Below, piece by piece: positions 1 through 6,247 of a stretch of 12,998 bases of DNA (positions within the stretch are counted from its first letter, which is position 1; the number at the start of each line of letters is the position of its first letter). Location of the stretch: positions 1 to 12,998 of the forward strand of contig DASVSC010000010.1 in NCBI GenBank assembly GCA_036388295.1. Reading direction: 5' to 3'. The notes below the pieces were generated by a model that was given only the letters and a program-made list of their open reading frames with translations, was not told the DNA's origin and made no database searches. Source of the stretch: RYN-431 sp036388295. GTDB lineage: Bacteria > Planctomycetota > Phycisphaerae > Tepidisphaerales > Tepidisphaeraceae. A program made the translations under genes and the position numbers.

Positions 1-306
1 TTCGGCGCACAGAGTACCTGTAAGCGTCGCCGTAACGATACATGTTGCCCAAGCCGCAGATCGTGGCCTTAGACCGCTGAATAACCACAGGCTCAGAACC
101 AGCTCTACTCCGATGATGCACCAGTGTCGGTAGGTGCTACGGTTCACCCAACGGTCATAGATTGTTGCCATTTCGCCATCTGGCATACCGCTCAAAAACT
201 TGTAGGTAGCTGCAAAAGCGAAATAAGCACCGAGTAGCTGTCTACTTAAAGTTCTAAGCATCAAATGTCTGAGGGGAAGGCAACATAGGTTTGCAAGCAA
301 CCACAT
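1..306 (-). CDS. MauE/DoxX-like redox-associated membrane protein (partial, 3' end off window)
   Basis: This frame stays open for 102 codons and leaves the window at base 1, so the C-terminus is missing. The translation is hydrophobic, with likely membrane segments at residues 23-39, 62-78 and 83-101. The order resembles the MauE/DoxX family: a first helix ending in a Lys (YKF), a short polar loop, then a helix with an embedded Glu (IIGVELVLSLWLF) followed by Arg-bearing GLRPRSAAW and another helix. MauE-type proteins are inner-membrane proteins linked to thiol/disulfide maturation of exported proteins, for example the disulfide-rich methylamine dehydrogenase subunit. The ATG overlaps the TAA stop of the preceding gene as TAATG, which suggests translational coupling and is why I chose 306. 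An in-frame ATG at 261 (MLRTLSRQLLG) would give a more family-typical N-terminus; neither start has a clear Shine-Dalgarno. The family call is by eye, not by alignment. Confidence 0.65.
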   Translation of the reverse strand, partial: MWLLANLCCLPLRHLMLRTLSRQLLGAYFAFAATYKFLSGMPDGEMATIYDRWVNRSTYRHWCIIGVELVLSLWLFSGLRPRSAAWATCIVTATLTGTLCAE

Positions 307-1517
307 TACCGGACTGCAGGTCTTCGCAAGCTTAAGAGATAAACTATGTAGGATACAATGCCGACGAACAAGAAGGCAAACGCCAGCAGGCGCGAACGCG
401 TCAAGACCCATGTACCCAAGTCGTCACCTGCGACCGAAGGGGCGGCCACCGCAGGCGGGCTTGTTGGGACATCGTCAGCTGTGATCGAACCTTCTACACC
501 GGATCCGGTTGATATCGGGCCTTGCGGCGCCGGTTTTGTTGTGCTCGGTGTTGTGCCAGGTGTAGTCGGGCCAGGAACCACGCCTGACTGCGGTTCTTCG
601 AGGTCGAACGCTTCCAGGACGAACTCCGTAGCAGCCGGACTCACCTGCTGTGGCTTCTCGAAAATCATTTCCGAAGTAATGACTCGCGCCCCTGTGACGC
701 CGTCAAAGGTGTAGGTAAACTTTTTAGGGAATGCCACACCGAGCCCGATGTCCTGATACTCAGCCTTCCCTTTGCGCGTACCAGCAGGATACTTCATTTC
801 ATAAGACAACACGGCCCAATGAAGGTCCGGATCAACTATGACTGTTGCTGGATACGGCCGACTTGTGCTCGGGTAACGCATTTCTAAGTCGAGGCGAATC
901 ACTCGCTTGCCTTCCGATTCGATCGACGTCGCGGACTTTAACTCAGCCTGCTTCGATCCAAATAATTCGGATATCCATTTACCGTTCAACGTCGCGGCAC
1001 AAGCCACATCGCTCTCTTCCAATTGTCGTCTTAGAACAACCCCTATAGGCTCGCTTTGCAGCTTATTGAATTGGGTAATGCTGTATGGCTTATCCTCGCG
1101 CCGTGTAGCTTCGAACCGATATTTAGGCGTGATACCGATAAAATTCGTCACAGGCTTGCTGTTCGGGAACAAGCTGTCCGATGTACACAGGCTTTCCAAC
1201 TTCATGCAGCCCAAGTTGATTGCATAAGTAGAGGTTATGGTGCTTGATATTTTTCGCTCGTATGACACCTTATCTTTTACCTGGGATTGTGAATAGGTAT
1301 TATGGCAGATAACGTTCAAGGTGCCTAGCGAGTCTATTAATTTTTCCCATTGCCGAGGCGCTTCATCGAGATATAGGGCTTTCCAATCAGGCTCGGTGGT
1401 CGGAGGTGCGGCCACCACTTGAACGCTAGAAAACGCAATAATCAACAGCACACATTGATGCAATACACATCGTTTTTTGGGGACTTCCACGAGCTGATAT
1501 GGATTGTAAAGTCCCAT
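306..1517 (-). CDS. Secreted LolA-like beta-domain protein with C-terminal membrane anchor (hypothetical)
   Basis: The 403-residue product begins with an apparent signal peptide: basic VPKKR, a hydrophobic core around residues 18-36, and an AAPP cleavage region. Residues about 45-305 form a strand-rich domain. Residues 205-270 (VIRLDLEMRYPS, TVIVDPDLHWAVLSYE, EYQDIGLGVAFPKKFTY) look like the antiparallel sheet of LolA/LppX-type or DUF1571-type envelope proteins; this is a fold impression, not a proven homology. A Pro/Thr/Ser-rich linker covers about 306-367. A single membrane helix at about 377-396 follows, with a basic tail (LRRPAVR), so the beta domain should sit outside the cytoplasmic membrane. 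AGGGA lies only about 3 nt before the ATG, so the ribosome site is weak. The gene follows the Cys-rich peptide gene after a 72-nt AT-rich gap and its stop overlaps the MauE-like start. Base composition is lower in GC than in downstream regions. Specific function is unknown. Confidence 0.75.
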   Translation of the reverse strand: MGLYNPYQLVEVPKKRCVLHQCVLLIIAFSSVQVVAAPPTTEPDWKALYLDEAPRQWEKLIDSLGTLNVICHNTYSQSQVKDKVSYERKISSTITSTYAINLGCMKLESLCTSDSLFPNSKPVTNFIGITPKYRFEATRREDKPYSITQFNKLQSEPIGVVLRRQLEESDVACAATLNGKWISELFGSKQAELKSATSIESEGKRVIRLDLEMRYPSTSRPYPATVIVDPDLHWAVLSYEMKYPAGTRKGKAEYQDIGLGVAFPKKFTYTFDGVTGARVITSEMIFEKPQQVSPAATEFVLEAFDLEEPQSGVVPGPTTPGTTPSTTKPAPQGPISTGSGVEGSITADDVPTSPPAVAAPSVAGDDLGTWVLTRSRLLAFAFLFVGIVSYIVYLLSLRRPAVR

Positions 1518-1564
1518 ATTTCCCTAACTATTAGAGATCTAATTAAGTCCAAATTGATATATGG

Positions 1565-1582
1565 ATGTATTAATTAATACAT
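1565..1582. promoter_or_regulatory. 18-bp perfect AT-rich palindrome, possible operator or mRNA hairpin
   Basis: ATGTATTAATTAATACAT is identical to its own reverse complement over 18 bp. It lies 7 nt past the stop codon of the Cys-rich peptide gene, inside the AT-rich gap (1518-1589) before the beta-domain gene. A dyad this perfect could bind a dimeric regulator of an internal promoter. In RNA it could form only a weak hairpin after the peptide gene. There is no G+C-rich stem or U tract, so a classical terminator is unlikely. Confidence 0.4.
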
Positions 1583-1589
1583 TTCAGAA

Positions 1590-1784
1590 TTACGTTTTCA
1601 ACCGGCAATTGCAAGGAACGCCTGTGCAGATCTTCCCGTCGGTACAGGACATTGAACTGAAACACTCGTTTTGAACCAACGAACAGCCCGGAGTCGATAC
1701 CGCATGTGCGGGCGATACAAGAAACGCTAGAAGTGCCAGCGCAAAGCACAGGCTAGAGAAAGCAAGAGACAAGACCTTGGACAT
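1590..1784 (-). CDS. Small exported cysteine-rich peptide
   Basis: This gene encodes a 64-residue peptide. It has a strong Sec signal sequence, MSKVLSLAFSS through LVSPAHA, cut after AHA at about residue 28. The mature part is only about 36 residues and has six cysteines (CSLVQNEC, MSCTDGKIC, VPCNC), an even number that suits three disulfides or metal/redox binding. The start at 1784 is preferred over an in-frame ATG at 1808: AAGGAG lies 6 nt before 1784, whereas the longer form would overlap the upstream DUF1573-type gene and prepend a polar MAINKENL. The upstream stop is 10 nt away, so the two genes are cotranscribed. The architecture resembles NVEALA-type small exported peptides of Bacteroidota, which I recall occurring near DUF1573 and MauE/TlpA genes, but no NVEALA motif is present. 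It may be a substrate of the MauE-like protein. Function is unknown. Confidence 0.75.
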   Translation of the reverse strand: MSKVLSLAFSSLCFALALLAFLVSPAHAVSTPGCSLVQNECFSSMSCTDGKICTGVPCNCRLKT

Positions 1785-1794
1785 AAGATTCTCC

Positions 1795-2247
1795 TTATTG
1801 ATCGCCACTGGGTGACGTGTTTCGAACCAACTCCACTACAAGCGGTGGAGTATCGCCTTTTCTGTTGGTTAATAGCCTTAGCTTTTGCACTACTCGTCCG
1901 TCCGGATCGAAATCTTTAACCTCTACCCGAACGGCAATTTCACTCGACTGACGTGGACCGATCGTTACAGGAAGACCTTCAGCGACCGTGCAATAACATT
2001 GACTGTTGGCGCCTAAAAGGGTGAGAGACGTGTCCAGCCGGTTAACAACCTTAAATTTTGTTATGACAACGTCGCCAAGTTTGGCTACGGTTTTAAAAGA
2101 TGCCGGAACAATCTCAGCTATCCGTTCGTTAGCGTTGCTGTCAATTTCTAAAGAAGCCGGTGACAGGAAATGAACCGTCGTCGTGGATGTGACCACAACA
2201 GCCATTGCAATGATCAGCGGTAACACAATACCAATATAATTTTTCAT
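1795..2247 (-). CDS. Membrane-anchored DUF1573-type protein
   Basis: The 150-residue product has an N-terminal hydrophobic segment at about residues 6-28 that serves as a membrane anchor or uncleaved signal, then one beta-sandwich domain. The domain shows DUF1573 features: a strand with VITKFKVVNRLDTSLTLLGANSQCYC (C84 and C86 form a CxC pair), followed by the VTIGPRQSSEIAVRV strand and a closing LRLLTNRKGDTPPLVVELV. DUF1573 proteins are Ig/ASH-like envelope proteins common in Planctomycetota and Bacteroidota; their biochemical role is not settled. The ATG at 2247 is chosen; an adjacent TTG at 2250 would add one residue. The start lies 4 nt after the stop of the TPR-like gene, so translation is probably coupled. 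The stop is 10 nt before the Cys-rich peptide start. Confidence 0.8.
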   Translation of the reverse strand: MKNYIGIVLPLIIAMAVVVTSTTTVHFLSPASLEIDSNANERIAEIVPASFKTVAKLGDVVITKFKVVNRLDTSLTLLGANSQCYCTVAEGLPVTIGPRQSSEIAVRVEVKDFDPDGRVVQKLRLLTNRKGDTPPLVVELVRNTSPSGDQ

Positions 2248-2251
2248 CAAG

Positions 2252-3343
2252 CTATCTCGTCAACGGTGTTTTGACGTTTGCGGAATTTAGCTTCCTGTAT
2301 TCCTCATCGTATTTCGCGTTGTCGACCATGGCCACCATCGTCGCGAGTTCTGAATCGGACTTGGTGTTTCGCCTACGAATTTCTTCCAAGATGGCCTGAG
2401 CTTCAGTACTACGGTGATAACGACAATATAGTTCGAAGATCTTGTCGGACGCATCGTTGATGTGGTGGTGTGTAGGGATTGCAACAACCGCTTGAAGTTC
2501 CGGGATTGCCTCGACCTCCTGCTTCCGTGCCAGCAACACCAGCGCCTTTGCCCAATGCGCTTCGGCCTTCTGTTCCTTTTTAATAAATTTCCCGGACTCA
2601 GTGCCAACATCGGCTAGAAATGTATCTATTTCCCTTAGTGCTTCGTCATATCGCTCCTGCAGGTAAAGAGCTTCGGCGTGGCCGAGTCGTGACCATTCGG
2701 GCCGTTGGCTCCAAGGGGCGGTACGGTCAAACTTAATCCCCATCGCAGTCGTGCGTTCTAATAGCTTCGCTATTTTTGGCCCTCTAGCCCACAAAGATTG
2801 GGTGGCATCGCCCATGGCATTGAGCACCGGATTCACCGACGGGTCGTCATGCGCCTTATGGCCGATTTCGGCCTCGGCACGCGTAACGCCAGGATTCATC
2901 CACGCCTCGGCTGCGGGCAGGTCCTTTTGGTCACTCACGAGCTTACTGATATGAAAGCACTCTATGGCCGTCAGATCGCTCTTTTCGACCAACTCTCTTA
3001 GGCGAGCGGCGTCATCGTCGGAAGTGTAGATCGTGTCTGCTTTGTTCGCGTGCGCCGCTTCCCACGCCTTGGCCCAGGCTTCCAGTTCGGGCAGTCTGGT
3101 TTTGCGGGCCGCTAGGAGCGTGCCCGGCGTGTGCATGTTGCCGGTCAGGTGGCCGTCGTAGGGGGTGACGCCCGCTGCGGCGTTGGCCTCGACGTTCGGC
3201 TCGTATGCATTAGCCGGCGGCGCGACGGCAGTGGGGTTGCCTGTGACAGAGTAGATCAACACTGCTGCCGCAACGGCGGCAAACAGGGCGACGCCTACTA
3301 CGACGGCGGCATTCGATTCATTTTTTCGATCCCGACGACCCAT
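2252..3343 (-). CDS. Membrane-anchored TPR-like helical protein
   Basis: This is a 363-residue protein with a basic N-terminus (MGRRDRKNE), one membrane helix at about residues 12-32, a Pro/Ala-rich linker to about 75, and an alpha-helical domain outside the membrane. Helical repeats of TPR type are visible at about 214-247 (WSRLGHAEALYLQERYDEALREID), 255-290 (AEAHWAKALVLLARKQEVEAIPELQ) and 295-327 (DKIFELYCRYHRSTEAQAILEEIR). The start has an excellent Shine-Dalgarno, GGAGG, 5 nt before the ATG, and a candidate promoter further upstream, so this is the first gene of the operon. TPR domains usually scaffold protein-protein contacts, so it may organise the envelope complex encoded downstream; that role is inferred. 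No catalytic motif was seen. Confidence 0.75.
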   Translation of the reverse strand: MGRRDRKNESNAAVVVGVALFAAVAAAVLIYSVTGNPTAVAPPANAYEPNVEANAAAGVTPYDGHLTGNMHTPGTLLAARKTRLPELEAWAKAWEAAHANKADTIYTSDDDAARLRELVEKSDLTAIECFHISKLVSDQKDLPAAEAWMNPGVTRAEAEIGHKAHDDPSVNPVLNAMGDATQSLWARGPKIAKLLERTTAMGIKFDRTAPWSQRPEWSRLGHAEALYLQERYDEALREIDTFLADVGTESGKFIKKEQKAEAHWAKALVLLARKQEVEAIPELQAVVAIPTHHHINDASDKIFELYCRYHRSTEAQAILEEIRRRNTKSDSELATMVAMVDNAKYDEEYRKLNSANVKTPLTR

Positions 3344-3381
3344 GAAGGCCTCCCGTGTCGGACTTCTGAGATGCGGTCGCC

Positions 3382-3410
3382 AGCCTAGCCCCCCCCAAGT
3401 TGCCCGTCAA
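3382..3410 (-). promoter_or_regulatory. Candidate sigma70-type promoter of the peptide/MauE operon
   Basis: On the minus strand TTGACG (3410-3405; five of six bases match the -35 consensus) is followed after 17 nt by TAGGCT (3387-3382; three of six match the -10 consensus). The spacer contains a run of eight G (C on the plus strand, 3389-3396) that could vary in length. Transcription would begin near 3375, about 30 nt before the GGAGG and start of the TPR-like gene. The weak -10 makes this a tentative call. Confidence 0.35.
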
Positions 3411-3898
3411 TCCTATTTTTGCGAGAAAGTGTTTTTTTGTCGCATGTGGTTGGTGATGGGTGGCAGCCGGTCGAATCGGAAGAGCCGCCGCTTTGTGCCG
3501 TCGACCGCGGGGCGGCACGCGGGCGCGTGGCCTACGAATGCGGGCGCGTTGACGCGGGTTGGCCGGGGCGGCGGGCGGGCGTCAAGGTTTTATTTTATAG
3601 CTGACACGGCCGGCCGGGGTGATAGGCCGCGGTCGGGGCGTGACGGGGCGGCCGCCCGGGCGGGCGGTGGAGGGACGGGCGGCGGCGGGCGGGTAACTCG
3701 GGCGGCGGCCGCGCGGGCGGCAGGGGCGGGAGGGTATGACAAGAGACTAACGGGCCGGGAGGCCGGTTCAAGGCGGAAATCGGCGGCGTGGCGCGTCGGC
3801 CTTTTCGGCCGGAGTTGGGGGAAACAGGCGGGCGGATTTTCCGGCGGATTTGGGCCGATATTCCCGGCCCCGGCGGTAGAGTCGGGGCGGTGCCGAGG
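3411..3898. other. GC-extreme intergenic region, apparently non-coding
   Basis: There is no convincing gene here. Open frames on both strands are low-complexity Gly/Arg/Ala/Pro products of GGC/GGG-rich DNA. About 3540-3740 is built of repeated GGGCGG, GGCCGG and GGGCGCG words and includes a perfect 12-bp palindrome, gggcggccgccc, at 3646-3657. A small hairpin (cggcc-ttttc-ggccg) lies near 3797-3811. The region separates the lower-GC operon from the HAD gene and probably holds the promoter of the former. Confidence 0.5.
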
Positions 3899-3918
3899 GC
3901 GGTGATGGCCGTCACCGC
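3899..3918 (-). terminator. Hairpin directly after the HAD phosphatase stop
   Basis: Perfect 7-bp arms, gcggtga and tcaccgc, flank a 6-nt loop immediately after the TGA stop of the HAD gene. The position suits transcription termination or 3' end protection of the dehydrogenase/phosphatase mRNA. No U tract follows, so it is not a classical intrinsic terminator. Confidence 0.4.
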
Positions 3919-4671
3919 TCAGGCGGCTCCCGCACTGACGGCCAGCGGCGTGGGCGGCTCTGTCTGCTGGCGATCGACGGCGTTCAGCAGGGCCTCCAGC
4001 TGATCGAAGGTGTCGAAGACCCGGGCGGCGCCGGCGTCGAGCAGGCGGTCGCCGTGGCCCGGCGGGCAGTGGGTGCCGCCGGTGAAGCCGAACACGCGCA
4101 TGCCCGCGCTGCGGGCCGCGCGGGTGCCGGGAAGGCTGTCTTCGATGACCAGGCATTTTTCGATCGGCGTGCGCATCCAGCCGGCGGCGTAGATGAATAC
4201 GTCGGGCGCGGGCTTGCCGTGGGCCACCCACGCGGCGCTGATCAGGTTCGGCCCGAATCGCCCCAGCAGGCCGGCCGTTTCCAGGCCGAGTTTGAGCTTT
4301 TCGGGGTAGCTGCTCGAGGCCACGCACACGGGGGTCTGGATGCGTGCCAGCGCGTCGGCCACGCCGGCCATGGGGCGCAGTTCGGTCGCGTAGGCGTGGG
4401 CCACCTGCTGGCGGATGTGGACGAAGTATTCGTCCGGCACGCGGCGTCCCCAGTTCTGCTCGATGTCGGCAATCATTTCCCCCTCGGGCCGACCGGCGTA
4501 GCGCTCGATGACTTCTTCGACCGTCATCGGGTAGCCCAGGCGCGTCATCTCCTGGCTGACGAGCCGGCAGACGACGATCTCGCTGTCGATCAGAACGCCG
4601 TCGCAGTCGAAGATAATCAGGTCAATGGGTGGCACGGTTTTCCTGTCTGTTGCCCGGCTTGCGGCTGTCAT
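3919..4671 (-). CDS. HAD-superfamily phosphatase (beta-phosphoglucomutase-like subfamily), possible mannitol-1-phosphatase
   Basis: All HAD motifs are present in the 250-residue frame. Motif I is FDCDGVLIDSE (nucleophile D22, acid/base D24). Motif II is the VASSS serine near 119-121, motif III is K153 in GKPAPDVF, and motif IV is VIEDSLPGT (E177, D178). A helical cap sits between motifs I and II (about 30-105), as in subfamily IA sugar-phosphate phosphatases. The enzyme should hydrolyse a small phosphorylated metabolite in the cytosol. Its gene starts 21 nt after a mannitol-1-phosphate dehydrogenase-like gene, so mannitol-1-phosphate is the likely substrate, by inference from context. An in-frame GTG at 4635 has AGGA 5 nt upstream and would give a compact 238-residue protein beginning VPPIDLIIFDCDG; the ATG at 4671 lacks a Shine-Dalgarno, so either start is possible. 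The last 20 residues look disordered. Confidence 0.85.
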   Translation of the reverse strand: MTAASRATDRKTVPPIDLIIFDCDGVLIDSEIVVCRLVSQEMTRLGYPMTVEEVIERYAGRPEGEMIADIEQNWGRRVPDEYFVHIRQQVAHAYATELRPMAGVADALARIQTPVCVASSSYPEKLKLGLETAGLLGRFGPNLISAAWVAHGKPAPDVFIYAAGWMRTPIEKCLVIEDSLPGTRAARSAGMRVFGFTGGTHCPPGHGDRLLDAGAARVFDTFDQLEALLNAVDRQQTEPPTPLAVSAGAA

Positions 4672-4692
4672 AAGTCTGGATTCAATGGAATG

Positions 4693-5904
4693 TTACGCCT
4701 GAACGTACGTTCCCGACGCGACGAGCCGGTGCAGGCTGAACAGGCTCTGGCTGGCGGCGGGCGGGATGACGCCTTTCTGGGATTGGTAGGCCATCATCGG
4801 CTCGTCGACGCGTCCGGCGAACCGCTTGTTGAAGGCTTCGATGGTGGCGAACTCGTTGGGGGAGGGCGCACGGAAGCGGGCCAGGATGCGGGTGATCGGG
4901 TCGTCGGTGGCGGAGAAGCGGTGAAGGATCATCTTCTTCGCGCCGGCCAGGTAATCGTCCACGTCCACGTCGCGGACGAAGTCGCTGTATTGCGGGTCGC
5001 TGCGCAGCAGAATGGCCACGCCCTCGGCCATTTCGTCCAAGACGGCCTCGGCGAAATTGCGGTTCTCGGGCGACTGGCTCAGGTACCGGTTCAGCCGCAG
5101 CCCGTGGTCGCCGTTAGCGGCCTGGAAGGCCCGCAGCGCGATCAGCCAGTGCGTGCCGTTAAGCAGCCACCCTTTGATCTGCTTTTCGGTCTCCACATGA
5201 CGGCTGAACTCGACACGGCTGCCGCGCAGCAGCGGGACCAGCGGCGCGGTCGATTCGTCGAGTTGCAGCTTCAATGAGCCGTACTCTTCGGCACAGGCGC
5301 GCACCGTCGGGTGCGGGCCGGAGGTGTCTTCTTCCAGGCCCACACACAGGCGGTCCACCAGGGCATGAACGCACGTCACATGGCAGCGGGTTTCGGGCCG
5401 GACCACGTCGGCCAGGCTTTCGTCTTCGAAAACCTCGGCGGCGTTGACCGTGTTCTCGCACGCCACCAGAAACACCGGGCCGACGGCGTCCGGCTGCCGT
5501 TCCTTCGCGTCACAGACGACGTTGAGCGCCTGAATGACGCTGCGATAGTTGGCGACACTCAGCACCGACCCGGTAACCACAACGCCGGCCTGTTTTTGGG
5601 TCGATTTTTCAAGAATCGACACAATGTTTTGTTCGAGATTGTCGGCCGCGTAAGCGATGAACCCGTCGTAATGAACGACCTGCCGCTGGCCCGGCGTGGC
5701 GTTGGGCGACTGGATGAAGTAGGTGCGGTCCGGGGTGTCGCGCAGCAGTTCGTTGCGCCGGTTTGTGCTGAGCGCGGTGCTTCCTGTCGGATTGCCGCCG
5801 GACGTCTCGCGGTTGAGAAGAAACAGTTCGGAATGGGGCGTTTGAAAGAACGGTGCGACCAGTCCAAGGCCGAGTCGGCCGGTGCCGAAGTGAATGTGCA
5901 ACAT
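4693..5904 (-). CDS. Mannitol-1-phosphate 5-dehydrogenase-like enzyme (polyol-specific long-chain dehydrogenase)
   Basis: The 403-residue product has an N-terminal NAD(P)-binding signature, HFGTGRLGLG (G7, G9, G12), and the family motif ACENTVNAA at 148-156. The catalytic KxxxxNxxH signature appears as KGWLLNGTH (K244, N249, H252). Length is close to MtlD-type enzymes (about 380-400) and shorter than mannitol 2-dehydrogenases (about 490). The family interconverts fructose-6-phosphate and mannitol-1-phosphate with NAD(P)H in the cytosol. The HAD phosphatase follows in the same operon, which points to the reductive, mannitol-making direction. No PTS mannitol transporter is nearby, which would be expected for a catabolic mtl operon. 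The sequence has drifted from classical MtlD, so the exact sugar phosphate is uncertain; other hexitol or pentitol phosphates are possible. No strong Shine-Dalgarno precedes the ATG. Confidence 0.75.
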   Translation of the reverse strand: MLHIHFGTGRLGLGLVAPFFQTPHSELFLLNRETSGGNPTGSTALSTNRRNELLRDTPDRTYFIQSPNATPGQRQVVHYDGFIAYAADNLEQNIVSILEKSTQKQAGVVVTGSVLSVANYRSVIQALNVVCDAKERQPDAVGPVFLVACENTVNAAEVFEDESLADVVRPETRCHVTCVHALVDRLCVGLEEDTSGPHPTVRACAEEYGSLKLQLDESTAPLVPLLRGSRVEFSRHVETEKQIKGWLLNGTHWLIALRAFQAANGDHGLRLNRYLSQSPENRNFAEAVLDEMAEGVAILLRSDPQYSDFVRDVDVDDYLAGAKKMILHRFSATDDPITRILARFRAPSPNEFATIEAFNKRFAGRVDEPMMAYQSQKGVIPPAASQSLFSLHRLVASGTYVQA

Positions 5905-6247
5905 CTTGTAGGTCCGATTCGAGGTACGACGTTGAAGCCTGTTTTAAAGTTGCCCTGCTGATGCGGCAGCACCCTCGGTGCAAACCCACGCAAAAGCCGG
6001 AGCATTTGTTCCGACGCCGGGAACACCAGCGACGGTAACGAACAACCATAAGCCCCTGTGATCGGGCCGTTCCTGCGCGGTAATACCCGAAGGCTGATCA
6101 GGCTTTTGAGTCAGGTCGATTCGTGAAGGAGTGCGTCAACCCAGCCGAATGCTGGTCGACAGTACGCGTTCGCCGAACGGCCGCCGGGCGAAGTCGGTGA
6201 AATGAGTCAAGGGACGTCATAACCCACAGACGCAGAGGTGAATCGAC
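5905..6247. other. Intergenic region upstream of the dehydrogenase operon
   Basis: No convincing gene is present. It should contain the minus-strand promoter of the dehydrogenase/HAD operon, but no clear -35/-10 pair stands out. A small hairpin, ccagc-cgaat-gctgg, lies at 6141-6155. The text cccacagacgcagaggtg at 6223-6240 resembles a short dispersed motif that I recall from planctomycete and verrucomicrobial intergenic DNA. Confidence 0.4.

Noticed and set aside
1785..1808. Longer start of the Cys-rich peptide at 1808
   Set aside because: It would overlap the DUF1573-type gene, has no ribosome site, and adds polar residues before the signal peptide.
3342..3905. Plus-strand open frame of 187 codons upstream of the HAD gene
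   Set aside because: The product is low-complexity Gly/Arg/Ala from GC-rich DNA, has no domain, and antisense-overlaps the first operon's start and probable promoter.
4054..5277. Plus-strand open frame of 407 codons
   Set aside because: It is antisense to the HAD phosphatase and the dehydrogenase, both with intact motifs, and spans the gap between them; no recognisable domain.
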